Assembly: GCA_020638055.1 (NCBI GenBank)
Contig: JACKJH010000001.1
Coordinates: 744,001 to 808,000 of the forward strand
Length of the DNA: 64,000 nt
Origin: Hyphomicrobiaceae bacterium
GTDB taxonomy: Bacteria > Pseudomonadota > Alphaproteobacteria > Rhizobiales > Hyphomicrobiaceae
Direction: 5' to 3'
The position numbers were made by a program, and so were the translations under genes. The notes under the pieces are model-generated. The model was not told the origin of the DNA, ran no database searches, and saw only the letters and a list, made by a program, of their open reading frames with translations. Positions 41,838-51,853 of the stretch are shown here, one piece after another; position 1 is the stretch's first letter; each line of letters opens with the position of its first letter.

Positions 41838-44807
41838 ATGTCTCGACAGGCGCAGAACGACCAGTTTCTCCGCACATCGTTCCTTGATGGCGCTAACGCC
41901 GCCTACATCGAGGGGCTTCAAGCCGAATATGAGCAAAACCCGGGTTCGGTATCTGACGAGTGGCGGCATTTTTTTGAGTCCATGAAGGCGGGGCCGATCG
42001 ACAGTGAACCACATTATGCCGAACAAGCCTCGTGGGCCGTGCCGCTCAACCAGCTTGCCGTCAACGATGAGCTGACGGGGGCTCTAACCGGCGACTACGA
42101 GAGCGTTGAGCGCAATATCCGGGAAAAAATCTCGGCCCGTGCCTATTATTCCGGTTTCGACATGTCTCCGGTGGCTTCGTTGCGGGCTACGCAGGATTCC
42201 ATCAGGGCGCTGATGCTGATCAGGTCTTATCGCGTGATGGGGCATTTGGCTGCGGACCTCGATCCGCTCGGGCTGGCTGACCGGCGCGTTCACCGCGAGC
42301 TGAAGCCGGAAACATACGGTTTCACGGAAGCCGATTACGACCGGCCGATCTTCATCGACAAAGTGCTTGGTCTGGAGACGGCGACGATACGCGAAATCAT
42401 CGCGATTTTGCGACGTACCTATTGCCGGCATATCGGCGTGCAGTTCATGCACATCACGTCGCCTGCTCAAAAGGCGTGGATTCAAGAGCGGATCGAAGGA
42501 CCCGAAAAGGATGTCCGCTTCACCATCGAGGGCAAGAAGGCGATCCTCAACAAGCTGATCGAGACGGAGACTTTCGAGAAGTTCTGCGACGTCAAGTATA
42601 CGGGCACGAAACGTTTCGGTCTCGATGGCGGTGAAGCCATGGCGCCGGCGCTGGAACAAATCATCAAGCGCGGTGGACAGCTCGGTGTGCGCGAAATCGT
42701 GCTCGGCATGGCTCACCGCGGGCGGCTCAACGTGCTGGCCAACGTCATGGGCAAACCGCACAGGGCCATATTCAACGAGTTCAAAGGTGGGTCGTTCAAG
42801 CCAGAAGAAGTGGAAGGCTCGGGCGACGTCAAATACCATCTGGGCGCTTCGTCGGACCGGTCATTTGACGGCAACAACGTACATCTTTCGCTGACGGCCA
42901 ACCCATCACATCTGGAGATCGTGGATCCGGTGGTGCTGGGGAAAGTGCGCGCCAAGCAGGACCAGCATGGATGCAAGGCAGGGGAACGGACAACCGTGCT
43001 TCCACTTTTGATCCACGGCGACGCTGCATTTGCCGGGCAAGGTGTGGTGGCCGAGTGCTTCGGACTGTCGGGACTGAAGGGCCACAGAACCGGCGGTGCA
43101 ATCCACTTCATCATCAACAATCAGATCGGTTTCACGACGAACCCGCGGCACTCGCGGTCCTCACCATATTGCTCTGACGTGGCTCGCATGATCGAGGCAC
43201 CGATTTTCCATGCCAACGGCGATAATCCCGAAGCGGTTGTCCACGTTGCGAAGATCGCGACGGAATTCCGGCAGAAGTTCCAGAAGCCTGTTGTGATCGA
43301 CATGTTCTGTTACCGGCGCTTTGGCCACAACGAATCCGATGAGCCCATGTTCACGCAGCCGCGTATGTACCGGGAGATCAAGAACCATCCCTCGGTGACG
43401 ACGATCTATTCCAAGCGGCTCATCGATGAAGGGGTGATGACGGAAGAGGGTTATGAGGAGATGCGGGCTTCGTTCCGCGCTCACCTCGACAGCGAGTTTG
43501 AGAACTCAGATTCCTACAAGCCTAACAAGGCGGATTGGCTCGATGGGCGCTGGTCTTCGATTGGCTTTGCCGAGGACGAGGCACGGCGTGGTCAAACGGG
43601 CGTGCCGGTTGCGAAACTCAAGGATATCGGCCAGCGGATCACCACGATCCCGTCGGATTTTCATATCCACAAGACGGTCGGACGTCTTTTGGAACGGCGG
43701 CGTGAAATGGTCGAAACCGGCGAAGGCATCGACTGGGGCATGGCGGAACATCTGGCGTTCGGATCGTTGTGCGTTGAAGGCGTGCCCGTGCGGCTTTCGG
43801 GCCAGGATTGCGAGCGCGGGACGTTTTCACATCGCCATTCGGTACTGATCGACCAGGAGACGGAGCGACGGTTCACGCCGCTGCGGCATATATCGCCAGA
43901 CCAGGCGCGGTTTGAAGTCATAAACTCGATGCTGTCAGAGGAGGCAGTGCTTGGGTTCGAATATGGCTATTCGCTGGCCGAGCCCAATGCTCTGGTGATG
44001 TGGGAAGCGCAGTTCGGCGATTTTGCCAACGGCGCGCAGGTCGTGTTCGATCAGTTCCTCTCATCAGGCGAACGCAAATGGCTGCGCATGTCGGGGCTGG
44101 TTTGCCTGTTGCCGCACGGTTATGAGGGCCAGGGCCCCGAGCACTCCTCGGCGCGGCTTGAGCGCTATCTGCAGCTTTCGGCGGAAGACAACTGGCAGGT
44201 TGCGAACTGCACGACGCCGGCCAACTACTTCCACATCCTGAGGCGGCAGATTCGGCGCAAATTCCGCAAGCCGCTGATCCTGATGACGCCGAAATCGCTG
44301 TTGCGGCACAAGCGGGTGACCTCCAGCCTTGAAGAGCTGGGCGAGGGCACCACGTTCCATCGCATCCTTTGGGACGATGCAGACCGGGTGAGCCGGCCGC
44401 AGAGCCAGGAAAAGATTATTCTACAGCCCGACAATGACATCAAACGCGTGGTGATGTGCACGGGCAAGGTCTACTACGACCTCATAGATCAACGTGAGGC
44501 GGCGGGTATCACCGATACCGTTGTTTTGAGGATAGAGCAGCTTTATCCATTCCCCGCGCGCGCACTTATTCAAGAATTGTCACGCTATCCCAACGCGACA
44601 GACATTGTTTGGTGTCAGGAAGAACCCAAGAATATGGGCGCGTGGAGCTTCATTGATCCCAATCTGGAATGGGTGCTGGACCATGTTGGTGGGCGGGTGC
44701 AACGTGCGCGTTATGCAGGCCGGCCGGCGTCGGCTTCAACGGCAACAGGCCTCGCGCGCAAGCATGCCGAGGAACAGAAAAAGCTCGTGGCTGATGCATT
44801 GAGCTGA
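41838..44807 (+). CDS. sucA: 2-oxoglutarate dehydrogenase E1 component
   Basis: The 989-residue thiamine-diphosphate-dependent E1 subunit, which decarboxylates 2-oxoglutarate and passes the succinyl group to the E2 lipoyl arm. The short N-terminal docking segment (FLDGANAAYIEGLQAEYEQNP) is followed by the conserved HRGRLNVLANV, the thiamine-binding region with GDAAFAGQG, and the C-terminal LLPHGYEGQGPEHSSARLER. Length is normal. It leads sucA-sucB-lpd, with 133 bases to sucB. Confidence 0.98.
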   Translation: MSRQAQNDQFLRTSFLDGANAAYIEGLQAEYEQNPGSVSDEWRHFFESMKAGPIDSEPHYAEQASWAVPLNQLAVNDELTGALTGDYESVERNIREKISARAYYSGFDMSPVASLRATQDSIRALMLIRSYRVMGHLAADLDPLGLADRRVHRELKPETYGFTEADYDRPIFIDKVLGLETATIREIIAILRRTYCRHIGVQFMHITSPAQKAWIQERIEGPEKDVRFTIEGKKAILNKLIETETFEKFCDVKYTGTKRFGLDGGEAMAPALEQIIKRGGQLGVREIVLGMAHRGRLNVLANVMGKPHRAIFNEFKGGSFKPEEVEGSGDVKYHLGASSDRSFDGNNVHLSLTANPSHLEIVDPVVLGKVRAKQDQHGCKAGERTTVLPLLIHGDAAFAGQGVVAECFGLSGLKGHRTGGAIHFIINNQIGFTTNPRHSRSSPYCSDVARMIEAPIFHANGDNPEAVVHVAKIATEFRQKFQKPVVIDMFCYRRFGHNESDEPMFTQPRMYREIKNHPSVTTIYSKRLIDEGVMTEEGYEEMRASFRAHLDSEFENSDSYKPNKADWLDGRWSSIGFAEDEARRGQTGVPVAKLKDIGQRITTIPSDFHIHKTVGRLLERRREMVETGEGIDWGMAEHLAFGSLCVEGVPVRLSGQDCERGTFSHRHSVLIDQETERRFTPLRHISPDQARFEVINSMLSEEAVLGFEYGYSLAEPNALVMWEAQFGDFANGAQVVFDQFLSSGERKWLRMSGLVCLLPHGYEGQGPEHSSARLERYLQLSAEDNWQVANCTTPANYFHILRRQIRRKFRKPLILMTPKSLLRHKRVTSSLEELGEGTTFHRILWDDADRVSRPQSQEKIILQPDNDIKRVVMCTGKVYYDLIDQREAAGITDTVVLRIEQLYPFPARALIQELSRYPNATDIVWCQEEPKNMGAWSFIDPNLEWVLDHVGGRVQRARYAGRPASASTATGLARKHAEEQKKLVADALS

Positions 44808-44940
44808 TGACGCGAGCGCGTGAGAAACAATTTGGGCCCTAACGGTGCTTGCAAGACCAGCATGTGCTTTCAGGGCTTTATCGGAATTAATCAGCCGCAT
44901 GCCATCAGGCGGCAGGCACTGCGAGAGGACAATACCTGTT

Positions 44941-46272
44941 ATGTCGATCGAGATCCGAGTACCAGCGCTGGGTGAGAGTGTAACCGAGGCAACGGTGGGC
45001 CAATGGTTCAAGGCTCCTGGCGACGCGGTCAAGGTTGATGAACCACTGGTGGAACTGGAAACCGACAAGGTGACGGTTGAGGTTCCTGCGCCGTCTGCTG
45101 GTGTGATGGGCGAAATCTCCGTGGCCGAAGGTGAAACTGTCGAAGTGGGCGCGCTGCTCGGTCACGTCAACGAAGGCGGTGGTGGCGCAGCGGCAGCGGC
45201 GCCGGCGGCTGACGAAAAGAAAACCGAAGCTGCGCCTAAAGAAGAAAAGCAGCCCGCGCCAGCCACTGCTGAGGCAGAAAGCGCTGGAGAGCGTGCCAAG
45301 GCGCCTGCTGGTGGAGACATGCCGCCGTCGCCCGCCGCGCGCAAAGCACTTGATGAAGCGGGACTTGATGCAGGCGATGTGTCGGGCTCGGGCAAGCGTG
45401 GCCAGGTTTTGAAAGAGGATGTTTCGGCGGCGATTGAGCGCGGCGAAGCGTCAACGGCTCGGCAAGGTTCGGCAGCAGCATCAAGCGCGCCTTCGGCTGC
45501 GATGAATTACATGACGACCGCACAGCCAGCGCCATTGCAGCAGTTGCGCGCGCCTTCAGTGCCTAATGATGTGGCGCGGGAAGAGCGGGTAAAGATGACG
45601 CGCCTGCGCCAGACGATCGCGCGGCGCTTGAAGGATGCGCAGAACACGGCCGCGATGCTGACGACTTTCAACGACGTCGACATGTCGAACGTGATGGCGC
45701 TCAGGAAGCAGTACAAAGACCTGTTTGAGAAAAGGCATGGCGTGAAGCTCGGCTTCATGAGCTTCTTCGTGAAGGCCTGCATACAGGGCTTGAAGGAAAT
45801 TCCAGCTGTCAATGCAGAGATCGATGGAACGGATCTTATCTACAAGAACTACTATCACATAGGTGTCGCGGTCGGAACGGACAAAGGGCTGGTCGTTCCC
45901 GTTCTGCGTGAGGCGGATCGCTTGTCGCTGGCAGAGATCGAGGCAAAGATCAGCGAGTTTGGCCGGCGCGCGCGTGATGGGCGGCTGGGCATCGAGGACA
46001 TGCAGGGTGGCACCTTCACCATTTCGAACGGTGGTGTCTACGGTTCGATGATGTCAACACCGATCCTCAACGCGCCGCAGTCGGGCATTCTTGGCATGCA
46101 TCGTATCGAAGAGCGTCCGGTTGTGCGCAATGGCGAGGTGGTTGTGCGGCCTATGATGTACCTGGCGCTCAGCTACGATCACCGCATTGTCGACGGCAAG
46201 GAGGCGGTGACGTTCCTGGTGCGTGTGAAGGAGTGCCTGGAAGATCCGCAACGGTTCATTCTGGACCTTTGA
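44941..46272 (+). CDS. sucB: Dihydrolipoyllysine succinyltransferase (E2 of 2-oxoglutarate dehydrogenase)
   Basis: A 443-residue E2 core. One lipoyl domain (1-77) carries the lipoylated lysine in ETDKVTVEV (Lys43). An Ala/Glu/Pro-rich linker leads to the peripheral-subunit binding domain (about 122-160; PSPAARKALDEAGLD). The catalytic domain (about 210-443) ends with SYDHRIVDGKEA, giving catalytic His414 and Asp418. The ATG at 44941 matches the family start; an open frame to 44845 is noise. Confidence 0.97.
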   Translation: MSIEIRVPALGESVTEATVGQWFKAPGDAVKVDEPLVELETDKVTVEVPAPSAGVMGEISVAEGETVEVGALLGHVNEGGGGAAAAAPAADEKKTEAAPKEEKQPAPATAEAESAGERAKAPAGGDMPPSPAARKALDEAGLDAGDVSGSGKRGQVLKEDVSAAIERGEASTARQGSAAASSAPSAAMNYMTTAQPAPLQQLRAPSVPNDVAREERVKMTRLRQTIARRLKDAQNTAAMLTTFNDVDMSNVMALRKQYKDLFEKRHGVKLGFMSFFVKACIQGLKEIPAVNAEIDGTDLIYKNYYHIGVAVGTDKGLVVPVLREADRLSLAEIEAKISEFGRRARDGRLGIEDMQGGTFTISNGGVYGSMMSTPILNAPQSGILGMHRIEERPVVRNGEVVVRPMMYLALSYDHRIVDGKEAVTFLVRVKECLEDPQRFILDL

Positions 46273-46422
46273 TTGCACGGGTGGGCGGGGGCCAAGCACC
46301 GGAGCCAAACACCGTAGCCTGATGCCGGACGGACGGATGGATGTCGTGGCCTGTTGAAGACGAAGACAATGTTCTTTGGCTGGTCTTTCAAATTGCCGAT
46401 GGAAACGAAGACGATTTAAGCG

Positions 46423-47820
46423 ATGAGCTATGACCTGATTGTTATTGGAACCGGCCCTGGCGGCTACGTGGGCGCGATCCGTGCGGCGCAGCTTGGTATG
46501 AAAGTGGCCGTGGTTGAAAAACGCGCAACGCATGGCGGCACGTGTCTTAACGTGGGTTGCATTCCATCCAAGGCGCTGCTCCACGCATCAGAGCTTTATC
46601 ACGAGGCAAACCATGGCTTTGCTGGCATGGGGATCGACGTTTCACCAAAACTCGATCTGGGCAAGATGCAGGCGTACAAGTCCGAAGGCGTGAAGGGCAA
46701 CGTCGATGGCGTGGCGTTCCTGCTGAAGAAGAACAAGGTCACGGCTTACCATGGCACTGGCCGGATTCTGTCGGCCGGCAAAGTCGAGGTAACCAAGGAG
46801 GACGGCTCCAAAGAGACGCTGGAGAGCAAGAACATCGTCATCGCGACGGGTTCGGATGTGGCAAAGCTGCCGGGCATCGAAATCGACGAGCGCCAGGTGG
46901 TGTCTTCGACGGGCGCGCTTGAACTGAAGAAGGTGCCAGCGACATTGCTTGTGGTCGGCGCGGGTGTCATCGGGCTGGAGCTTGGTTCTGTTTGGCGGCG
47001 GCTTGGCGCGGAGGTGACCGTTGTAGAATTCCTCGACCGTATTCTGCCGGGCACGGACCTGGAGGTGGCCAAGCAATTCCAGAAGATTCTGACCAAGCAA
47101 GGTTTCAAGTTCCATCTGGGTACCAAGGTCACGGGCCTTGAAAAGAGCGATATCGGCTGTTCGGTCGCGATTGAGCCGGCAGCGGGTGGCGCAGCCAAGA
47201 AGATCGCGGCGGATGTGGTGTTGGTTGCGATTGGGCGGGTTCCCTTCACCGAAGGGCTCGGGCTTGCAGACGCCGGGGTGCAGCTTGACCAGCGCAAGCG
47301 CGTCGTCGTTGACGATCACTACCAGAGCAACGTCAAGGGCATTTATGCGATCGGCGATGTGATCGCTGGACCAATGCTGGCGCACAAGGCAGAGGATGAG
47401 GGTATTGCGGTAGCGGAGATTCTCGCGGGGCAATCGGGTCACGTAAATTATGGCGTGATCCCGGGCGTCATCTATACCGCGCCCGAAGTGGCGACCGTGG
47501 GCAAGACCGAAGAGGAGCTGAAAGAGGCCGGCGTCGCGTATACCGTCGGCAAGTTTCCGTTCATGGCCAATGGGCGCGCGAAGGTGAACCGGACAACGGA
47601 TGGCTTCGTCAAGGTGCTGGCGGATGCAAAGACGGATCGCATTCTTGGGGTGCACATGATCGGGCCTAATGTCGGCGAACTTATTGCCGAGGCCGGAGTG
47701 ATCATGGAGTTCGGCGGCTCGGCGGAGGACCTGGCGCGAACCTGCCATGCTCATCCGACGTTATCAGAGGCGGTCAAAGAGGCGGCGTTGGCGGTCGACA
47801 AGCGTGCCATCCATATGTGA
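46423..47820 (+). CDS. lpd: Dihydrolipoyl dehydrogenase (E3)
   Basis: A 465-residue flavoprotein that reoxidises the lipoyl groups of the 2-oxoacid dehydrogenases using NAD. The redox disulfide Cys41-Cys46 is in GGTCLNVGCIPSK; the FAD motif GTGPGGYVGA is at 9-18, the NAD motif VVGAGVIGLELG follows around 178, and the catalytic His444-Glu449 pair is in CHAHPTLSE. It follows sucB by 150 bases on the same strand, so E1, E2 and E3 are encoded together. The Shine-Dalgarno is weak. Confidence 0.97.
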   Translation: MSYDLIVIGTGPGGYVGAIRAAQLGMKVAVVEKRATHGGTCLNVGCIPSKALLHASELYHEANHGFAGMGIDVSPKLDLGKMQAYKSEGVKGNVDGVAFLLKKNKVTAYHGTGRILSAGKVEVTKEDGSKETLESKNIVIATGSDVAKLPGIEIDERQVVSSTGALELKKVPATLLVVGAGVIGLELGSVWRRLGAEVTVVEFLDRILPGTDLEVAKQFQKILTKQGFKFHLGTKVTGLEKSDIGCSVAIEPAAGGAAKKIAADVVLVAIGRVPFTEGLGLADAGVQLDQRKRVVVDDHYQSNVKGIYAIGDVIAGPMLAHKAEDEGIAVAEILAGQSGHVNYGVIPGVIYTAPEVATVGKTEEELKEAGVAYTVGKFPFMANGRAKVNRTTDGFVKVLADAKTDRILGVHMIGPNVGELIAEAGVIMEFGGSAEDLARTCHAHPTLSEAVKEAALAVDKRAIHM

Positions 47821-47923
47821 TCGCGGGCGTCGGAAAGATACCGGAGGGGAGCGGTTGGCGGCCCGTGATCGTGTCAGAGCCATACGCTTATTTTCTCGTT
47901 CAACACGCCCTATTGTCTGGGCG

Positions 47924-49021
47924 TCATTCTATTGGCGTCAGCGTGTATCCGGCCTGGCGCAGGAGGTTCACAAGGCCTCTGTCGCCGATCAGGTGCAAAG
48001 CGCCTACGGCAATTAAAGCGCCACCCTTTTCAAGTAGGGGCAGGGCAGCGTCGCGCATTTTATCGTTGCGCTCAAAAACGATGCTGGCCTGGAAGTGCTT
48101 GAATGCGCGTTCATCGATCCCCGCCTTCTTGGCAAGTGCCAGGTGGAAGGGCCATGCGGCGCCCATGTCGCGTGAGGAATAAAGCTGCAGCAGCGTTTCT
48201 GTCGTATCATTTGCGCGGTCAGCAAATTTCAGGCTTGCCCGCAGCATTGCGATCTGTTGATCATCTGGAATTGCGGACATGGCGGAGAGCTGGCTCTCAA
48301 TGGTTTCCAAGCCGACAAGGTCTATGCCGCGCTTAAGCGCCGCGTTGGCCAGTTTCATGTCCAGGACCGGCTGGCCTGCCTGAACCTTCTGCCGTTCGCA
48401 TGAAGAGATCGATAGGATCATCGAAACGACCCATGGACGAAACATTGCGGCCATCTCGCCAGGAAGGCCGGCGCTATTCAGGGTCTTTTTTACTTTTTCG
48501 AATTCCTTTTGCGAAAGGTAATCGTGCAGCGAGTGCCCGTCCGTGTAGATCACCAGGCGTGAAGCCTTGGCGATTGCTGAACTGGTGGCGGCTGCCGATA
48601 CGTCGTCGACCTCTAGCGCAATGGTTTCCACTTCTGAAATGATTGACTGAAGCCTGGGTGAGAATGTCGTGACACGAGGGTCGGTCATATGAATCGTACC
48701 AAGCAGGTACGAATCGGGCCGACCACGATGTTCGATCTTCCAAAGAGCGGCGTTTGCATTGGACGTTTTCGTGGCAGCGCTGCGAATGTGGCGGTAGACC
48801 CGCGGCTCTGTCGCTGCCAGCTCGTTCAGCATGTTGATGCCGCCGCACCGCTGCGGGCTACCCTTGGCGGGTGCATTTTCGAGCGCGTAGGCTGGCTGCA
48901 ATGATGCTGGTGCCGGCGCGAAAAAAGCGGCTAGCGCGCACAGGACAACGGAGGCTGCAGTGCGATGCACCCTACCAATCTGCGCGGTCCGATACGTGAA
49001 TTTGCGTAGCACGCCAACCAT
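47924..49021 (-). CDS. TraB/GumN family protein, exported
   Basis: A 365-residue protein with a signal peptide (hydrophobic about 22-46) and a TraB/GumN domain: SYLLGTIHMTDPR (first motif) near residue 104 and the C-terminal GGALIAVGALHLIGDRG, the paired GxxH motifs of this family, which is related to Tiki-type metalloproteases. Substrates of bacterial members are unknown. It is convergent with lpd and divergent from nothing nearby. Active-site motifs look intact. Confidence 0.87.
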   Translation of the reverse strand: MVGVLRKFTYRTAQIGRVHRTAASVVLCALAAFFAPAPASLQPAYALENAPAKGSPQRCGGINMLNELAATEPRVYRHIRSAATKTSNANAALWKIEHRGRPDSYLLGTIHMTDPRVTTFSPRLQSIISEVETIALEVDDVSAAATSSAIAKASRLVIYTDGHSLHDYLSQKEFEKVKKTLNSAGLPGEMAAMFRPWVVSMILSISSCERQKVQAGQPVLDMKLANAALKRGIDLVGLETIESQLSAMSAIPDDQQIAMLRASLKFADRANDTTETLLQLYSSRDMGAAWPFHLALAKKAGIDERAFKHFQASIVFERNDKMRDAALPLLEKGGALIAVGALHLIGDRGLVNLLRQAGYTLTPIE

Positions 49022-49139
49022 TCCGGCATCCTTCGGCAGCGGGACCAGTGAAGGTGAGAAGGCTGCGATTCAACATGATCCCAATCAGCTAACCGTTTCT
49101 GATTACCAGACTAAAACATCGCGAAAAATGAAAAGACGG

Positions 49140-50180
49140 TTAATCCCCGTTTTCCTCCAAATGGTGGGCCGGCAGTTCGGCTGACTGCCGCGGGTGGGCC
49201 GCGTCGTAGACAGCCAGTAGGCGGTCGCGGTCAACGGCAGTGTAGATCTGAGTCGTGGAAAGGGAGGCGTGACCGAGAAGTTCCTGGATCTGGCGCAGGT
49301 CGGCGCCGGAGGCGAGAAGGTGCGTTGCAAATGAGTGACGAAGGGCATGCGGGGTGGCGGTATCGGGCAACCCGAGGTTCAAGCGCATGCGCTGCATGGC
49401 AAGCTGGATGATCCGTGGTGACAGCGCGCCGCCCTTGGCACCCAGGAATAACGGATCGTCGCCACTGAGCGGGTAGGGGCACAATGCGATATAGCGCGCA
49501 ATGGCCTGCTGGGTGACTGGCAGGATTGGAACCATGCGCTGCTTGCCGCCTTTGCCGGCGATGATGATGACGTCGCGTCCGGCTGTTGGCGCATCTGCGG
49601 CGGTGAGGCCGAGCGCCTCTGAGATGCGCAGTCCGGCACCGTAAAGCAGCAGCAGGACAGCGGTGTCGCGGATTGAGATCCAGTCATCGTCCAATGCGGC
49701 GTCAGGGTTGGTGTTATCACCGCCCACGACACGGGCTGCGTCTTTCACGGTCAAAGGCTTGGGAAGCGTCTGACCGACCTTCGGCAAGGTTACCTGTTGT
49801 AGTGCGCGGTTTTTCACATGACGTTCGGACTCGAGCCAGCGGAAGAATGTGCGCAGCGCTGACAGCGTGCGCGATAGCGAGCGGCTTCGGGCGCCTTGCT
49901 TGCGGCGGGCTGCAAGAAATGCGCGTATGGTTTTTGCGTCCACCTGGGCAAGATCGGCAAGGCAGGGCGTATAGTCCAGATGCATGGCCAGAAAGGACAC
50001 GAACTGGCGCAAGTCTCGCTCATAAGCGGCAAGCGTTTCGCGCGTGTAGCCACGTGCGTGTGCGAGATGTTCAAGCCAGTTATCGGCAGCCGTGGCCAGA
50101 TCAGCGCCAAGGTCGAGGGTGGTCGGGTCCTTGAATACGGACGTGCCAGAGCTCCTAGCTGATTTGCCGCGTGAAGCCAT
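49140..50180 (-). CDS. xerC: Tyrosine recombinase XerC
   Basis: A 346-residue site-specific recombinase that resolves chromosome dimers at dif with XerD and FtsK. All catalytic residues are visible: Arg185 (GAGLRISE), Lys210, His278-x-x-Arg281 (HALRHSFATHL), His304 (GHASLSTTQ) and Tyr313. The core-binding domain occupies about 30-125. Its position between lpd and priA is shared with relatives, so it is a housekeeping gene, not a phage integrase. A 14-residue N-terminal extension is of no known role. Confidence 0.92.
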   Translation of the reverse strand: MASRGKSARSSGTSVFKDPTTLDLGADLATAADNWLEHLAHARGYTRETLAAYERDLRQFVSFLAMHLDYTPCLADLAQVDAKTIRAFLAARRKQGARSRSLSRTLSALRTFFRWLESERHVKNRALQQVTLPKVGQTLPKPLTVKDAARVVGGDNTNPDAALDDDWISIRDTAVLLLLYGAGLRISEALGLTAADAPTAGRDVIIIAGKGGKQRMVPILPVTQQAIARYIALCPYPLSGDDPLFLGAKGGALSPRIIQLAMQRMRLNLGLPDTATPHALRHSFATHLLASGADLRQIQELLGHASLSTTQIYTAVDRDRLLAVYDAAHPRQSAELPAHHLEENGD

Positions 50181-50205
50181 TGGTGTGTCTCAAGCCGTTC
50201 CTATA

Positions 50206-50308
50206 GTGCCCGTTCGCGTTTCATAAAACCGATAACAGGCTCTATGCTTTTTATTGGAGCATGTTCTTCACGCTGAACCGCGCCACACTTCAGCTAAACA
50301 TGCTCTAG
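50206..50308 (+). repeat. Family E repeat, diverged
   Basis: Both hairpins are recognisable (CCCGTTCGCG...AGGCTC with mismatches, then GAGCATGTTC / AAACATGCTC), but it differs from the other two copies at many positions. Confidence 0.75.
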
Positions 50309-50378
50309 GCCAGGTCGCCGCGCGATGGGTGAAAAGGCCCAGGGCGCGGAGATCAGTGAACATGACGCTGCAACTTGG

Positions 50379-50394
50379 TTAACGGCAGGTTAAC
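50379..50394. promoter_or_regulatory. CtrA-type binding motif TTAA-N7-TTAAC
   Basis: The sequence TTAACGGCAGGTTAAC matches the full CtrA consensus of alphaproteobacteria exactly. It lies about 200 bases from both divergent starts (xerC and capA). One match could be chance. Confidence 0.5.
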
Positions 50395-50620
50395 AGTGTT
50401 TGGCGGGCAGGTCACTGCGGATTGCCTGCTCAATTGAGCGCCGTCGTTTCAGCCACAGTTGGATCGTTTGTGACATCTCTTGCTCCCACCATGCGTGTTT
50501 TGGTGGAGCGCATATACAACTTCTGGCAATCTCGCTTTACGTGCTGTTTTCGCGCTTTGAGATTGCAGCTTCATTTTCTGGTTTGAGTGTGAATGTATGA
50601 GTTGGGTCAAGGAGTGCGCC

Positions 50621-51853
50621 ATGGTTTTGAAGTGGCGCGGCGTTCTTAAGGTTGCGAATTTGAGCGTGTCGGTGGTGGCGGGAACATTGTGTTTCGCCCC
50701 AGCATTGGCGGCCTCACAAGGTGCTACGTTGACCTTCCGTGCTGGGTGCTCTGGTGGCGAGCGTATCGTTGTCGGCGTAGTTGGAGATTTGTTGTTCCAC
50801 AACTCCCTGCAGCGGCAGGCACTAGCTTCTGGTGGTTCCTATAAGCAGTTCTGGCAATCGCTTTCGCCGGCGCTCGAAGGCGCAGATTTGACATATGGCA
50901 ACCTTGAAGGAGCCGTGGCGCAAGGCGTTGGAATAGGCGGACGGGCAAGACGCGATCCGGGCCGGAAGTGGGATGGTCGGGTCTATGGGACGCCACGCGG
51001 TTCGCTATTGTTCAATTACCACCCCTCGCTCATCGGCGATCTCAAAGAGACAGGCTTCGATGTCGTTTCGACCGCCAACAACCATGCAGCGGATCGTGGA
51101 GCGCTTGGCTTCGATCGGACTATTGATGCGCTGGGCTCGGGGGGCGTAGCGTTTTCTGGCACGCGCAGGCGCGATGCTGCTCCAGGTCAACGCTGGGCGG
51201 TCAAGACCAAGGCGCGAGGTTTCACAGTTGCCTTTATTGCGTGCACCTATTCGACCAACGGCATGCCGGACCGTGAGAAGCAGGCGCTGAACTGCTACAG
51301 CTCGCGTGATGAGATTTTTGAAGAGATACGATGGAACGCACAGGATCCAGATGTCGATGCGGTGATCCTGACACCGCACTGGGGTGTTGAGAAATCGAGT
51401 GCGCCGAAACAATCGGACCGGGCCTACGCGCGAGCGGCTATCGCGGCTGGTGCGACCGCGGTCGTTGGTACGCATCCGCATGTGTTACAGGGCTGGGAGA
51501 AAGTCGCGACGACAGATGGGCGGGAAGGGCTCGTGATCTATTCGACCGGCAACTTTATTTCCAATCAGGTGAGCGATGACCAACGCACCGGGATCATCGG
51601 GCTTATTGAATTGACGCGAATGTCGAGCACAAAGGCGGAGGTGTCAGCCGTTGGATTTATTCCAACGTGGGTTACGCGCGGGAGACATCGTGTCGATGAG
51701 ATGAAGGTGGGAATGCGGAACGGGGCGTTGCGCTTTTCAGCACCGCTTCGTCGACTTCCGACCGGAAATTACGTGCGCGCACGTGAGTATCGTAATCTTG
51801 TGCGGTCGTGTCCGATAGCGGCGCGAGACTCGTCGCTGGGCGTCTTGAAGTAG
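50621..51853 (+). CDS. CapA-family protein (poly-gamma-glutamate synthesis type), exported
   Basis: A 410-residue protein with a signal peptide (to about residue 30, ALA) and a calcineurin-like CapA phosphoesterase fold: VGVVGDLLFHN, LTYGNLEGAV, STANNHAADRG, ILTPHWGVE and GTHPHVLQGWE followed by YSTGNFISNQ. The metal-binding Asp, Asn-His and His residues are present. CapA helps poly-gamma-glutamate export in Bacillus; proteobacterial homologues are mostly uncharacterised. The start at 50621 is set by AAGGAG six bases before; 50597 lacks one. No capB or capC is in the window. Confidence 0.87.
   Translation: MVLKWRGVLKVANLSVSVVAGTLCFAPALAASQGATLTFRAGCSGGERIVVGVVGDLLFHNSLQRQALASGGSYKQFWQSLSPALEGADLTYGNLEGAVAQGVGIGGRARRDPGRKWDGRVYGTPRGSLLFNYHPSLIGDLKETGFDVVSTANNHAADRGALGFDRTIDALGSGGVAFSGTRRRDAAPGQRWAVKTKARGFTVAFIACTYSTNGMPDREKQALNCYSSRDEIFEEIRWNAQDPDVDAVILTPHWGVEKSSAPKQSDRAYARAAIAAGATAVVGTHPHVLQGWEKVATTDGREGLVIYSTGNFISNQVSDDQRTGIIGLIELTRMSSTKAEVSAVGFIPTWVTRGRHRVDEMKVGMRNGALRFSAPLRRLPTGNYVRAREYRNLVRSCPIAARDSSLGVLK

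Larger units (their letters stand above)
50181..50620. other. Intergenic region between xerC and capA
   Basis: 440 bases containing a diverged E repeat (50206-50308) and a CtrA-type motif (50379-50394); the capA Shine-Dalgarno is at its right end. No gene seen. Confidence 0.6.

Noticed and set aside
49140..50180. Phage or integrative-element integrase
   Set aside because: Sequence and location match the housekeeping XerC gene; no phage genes or attachment sites nearby.
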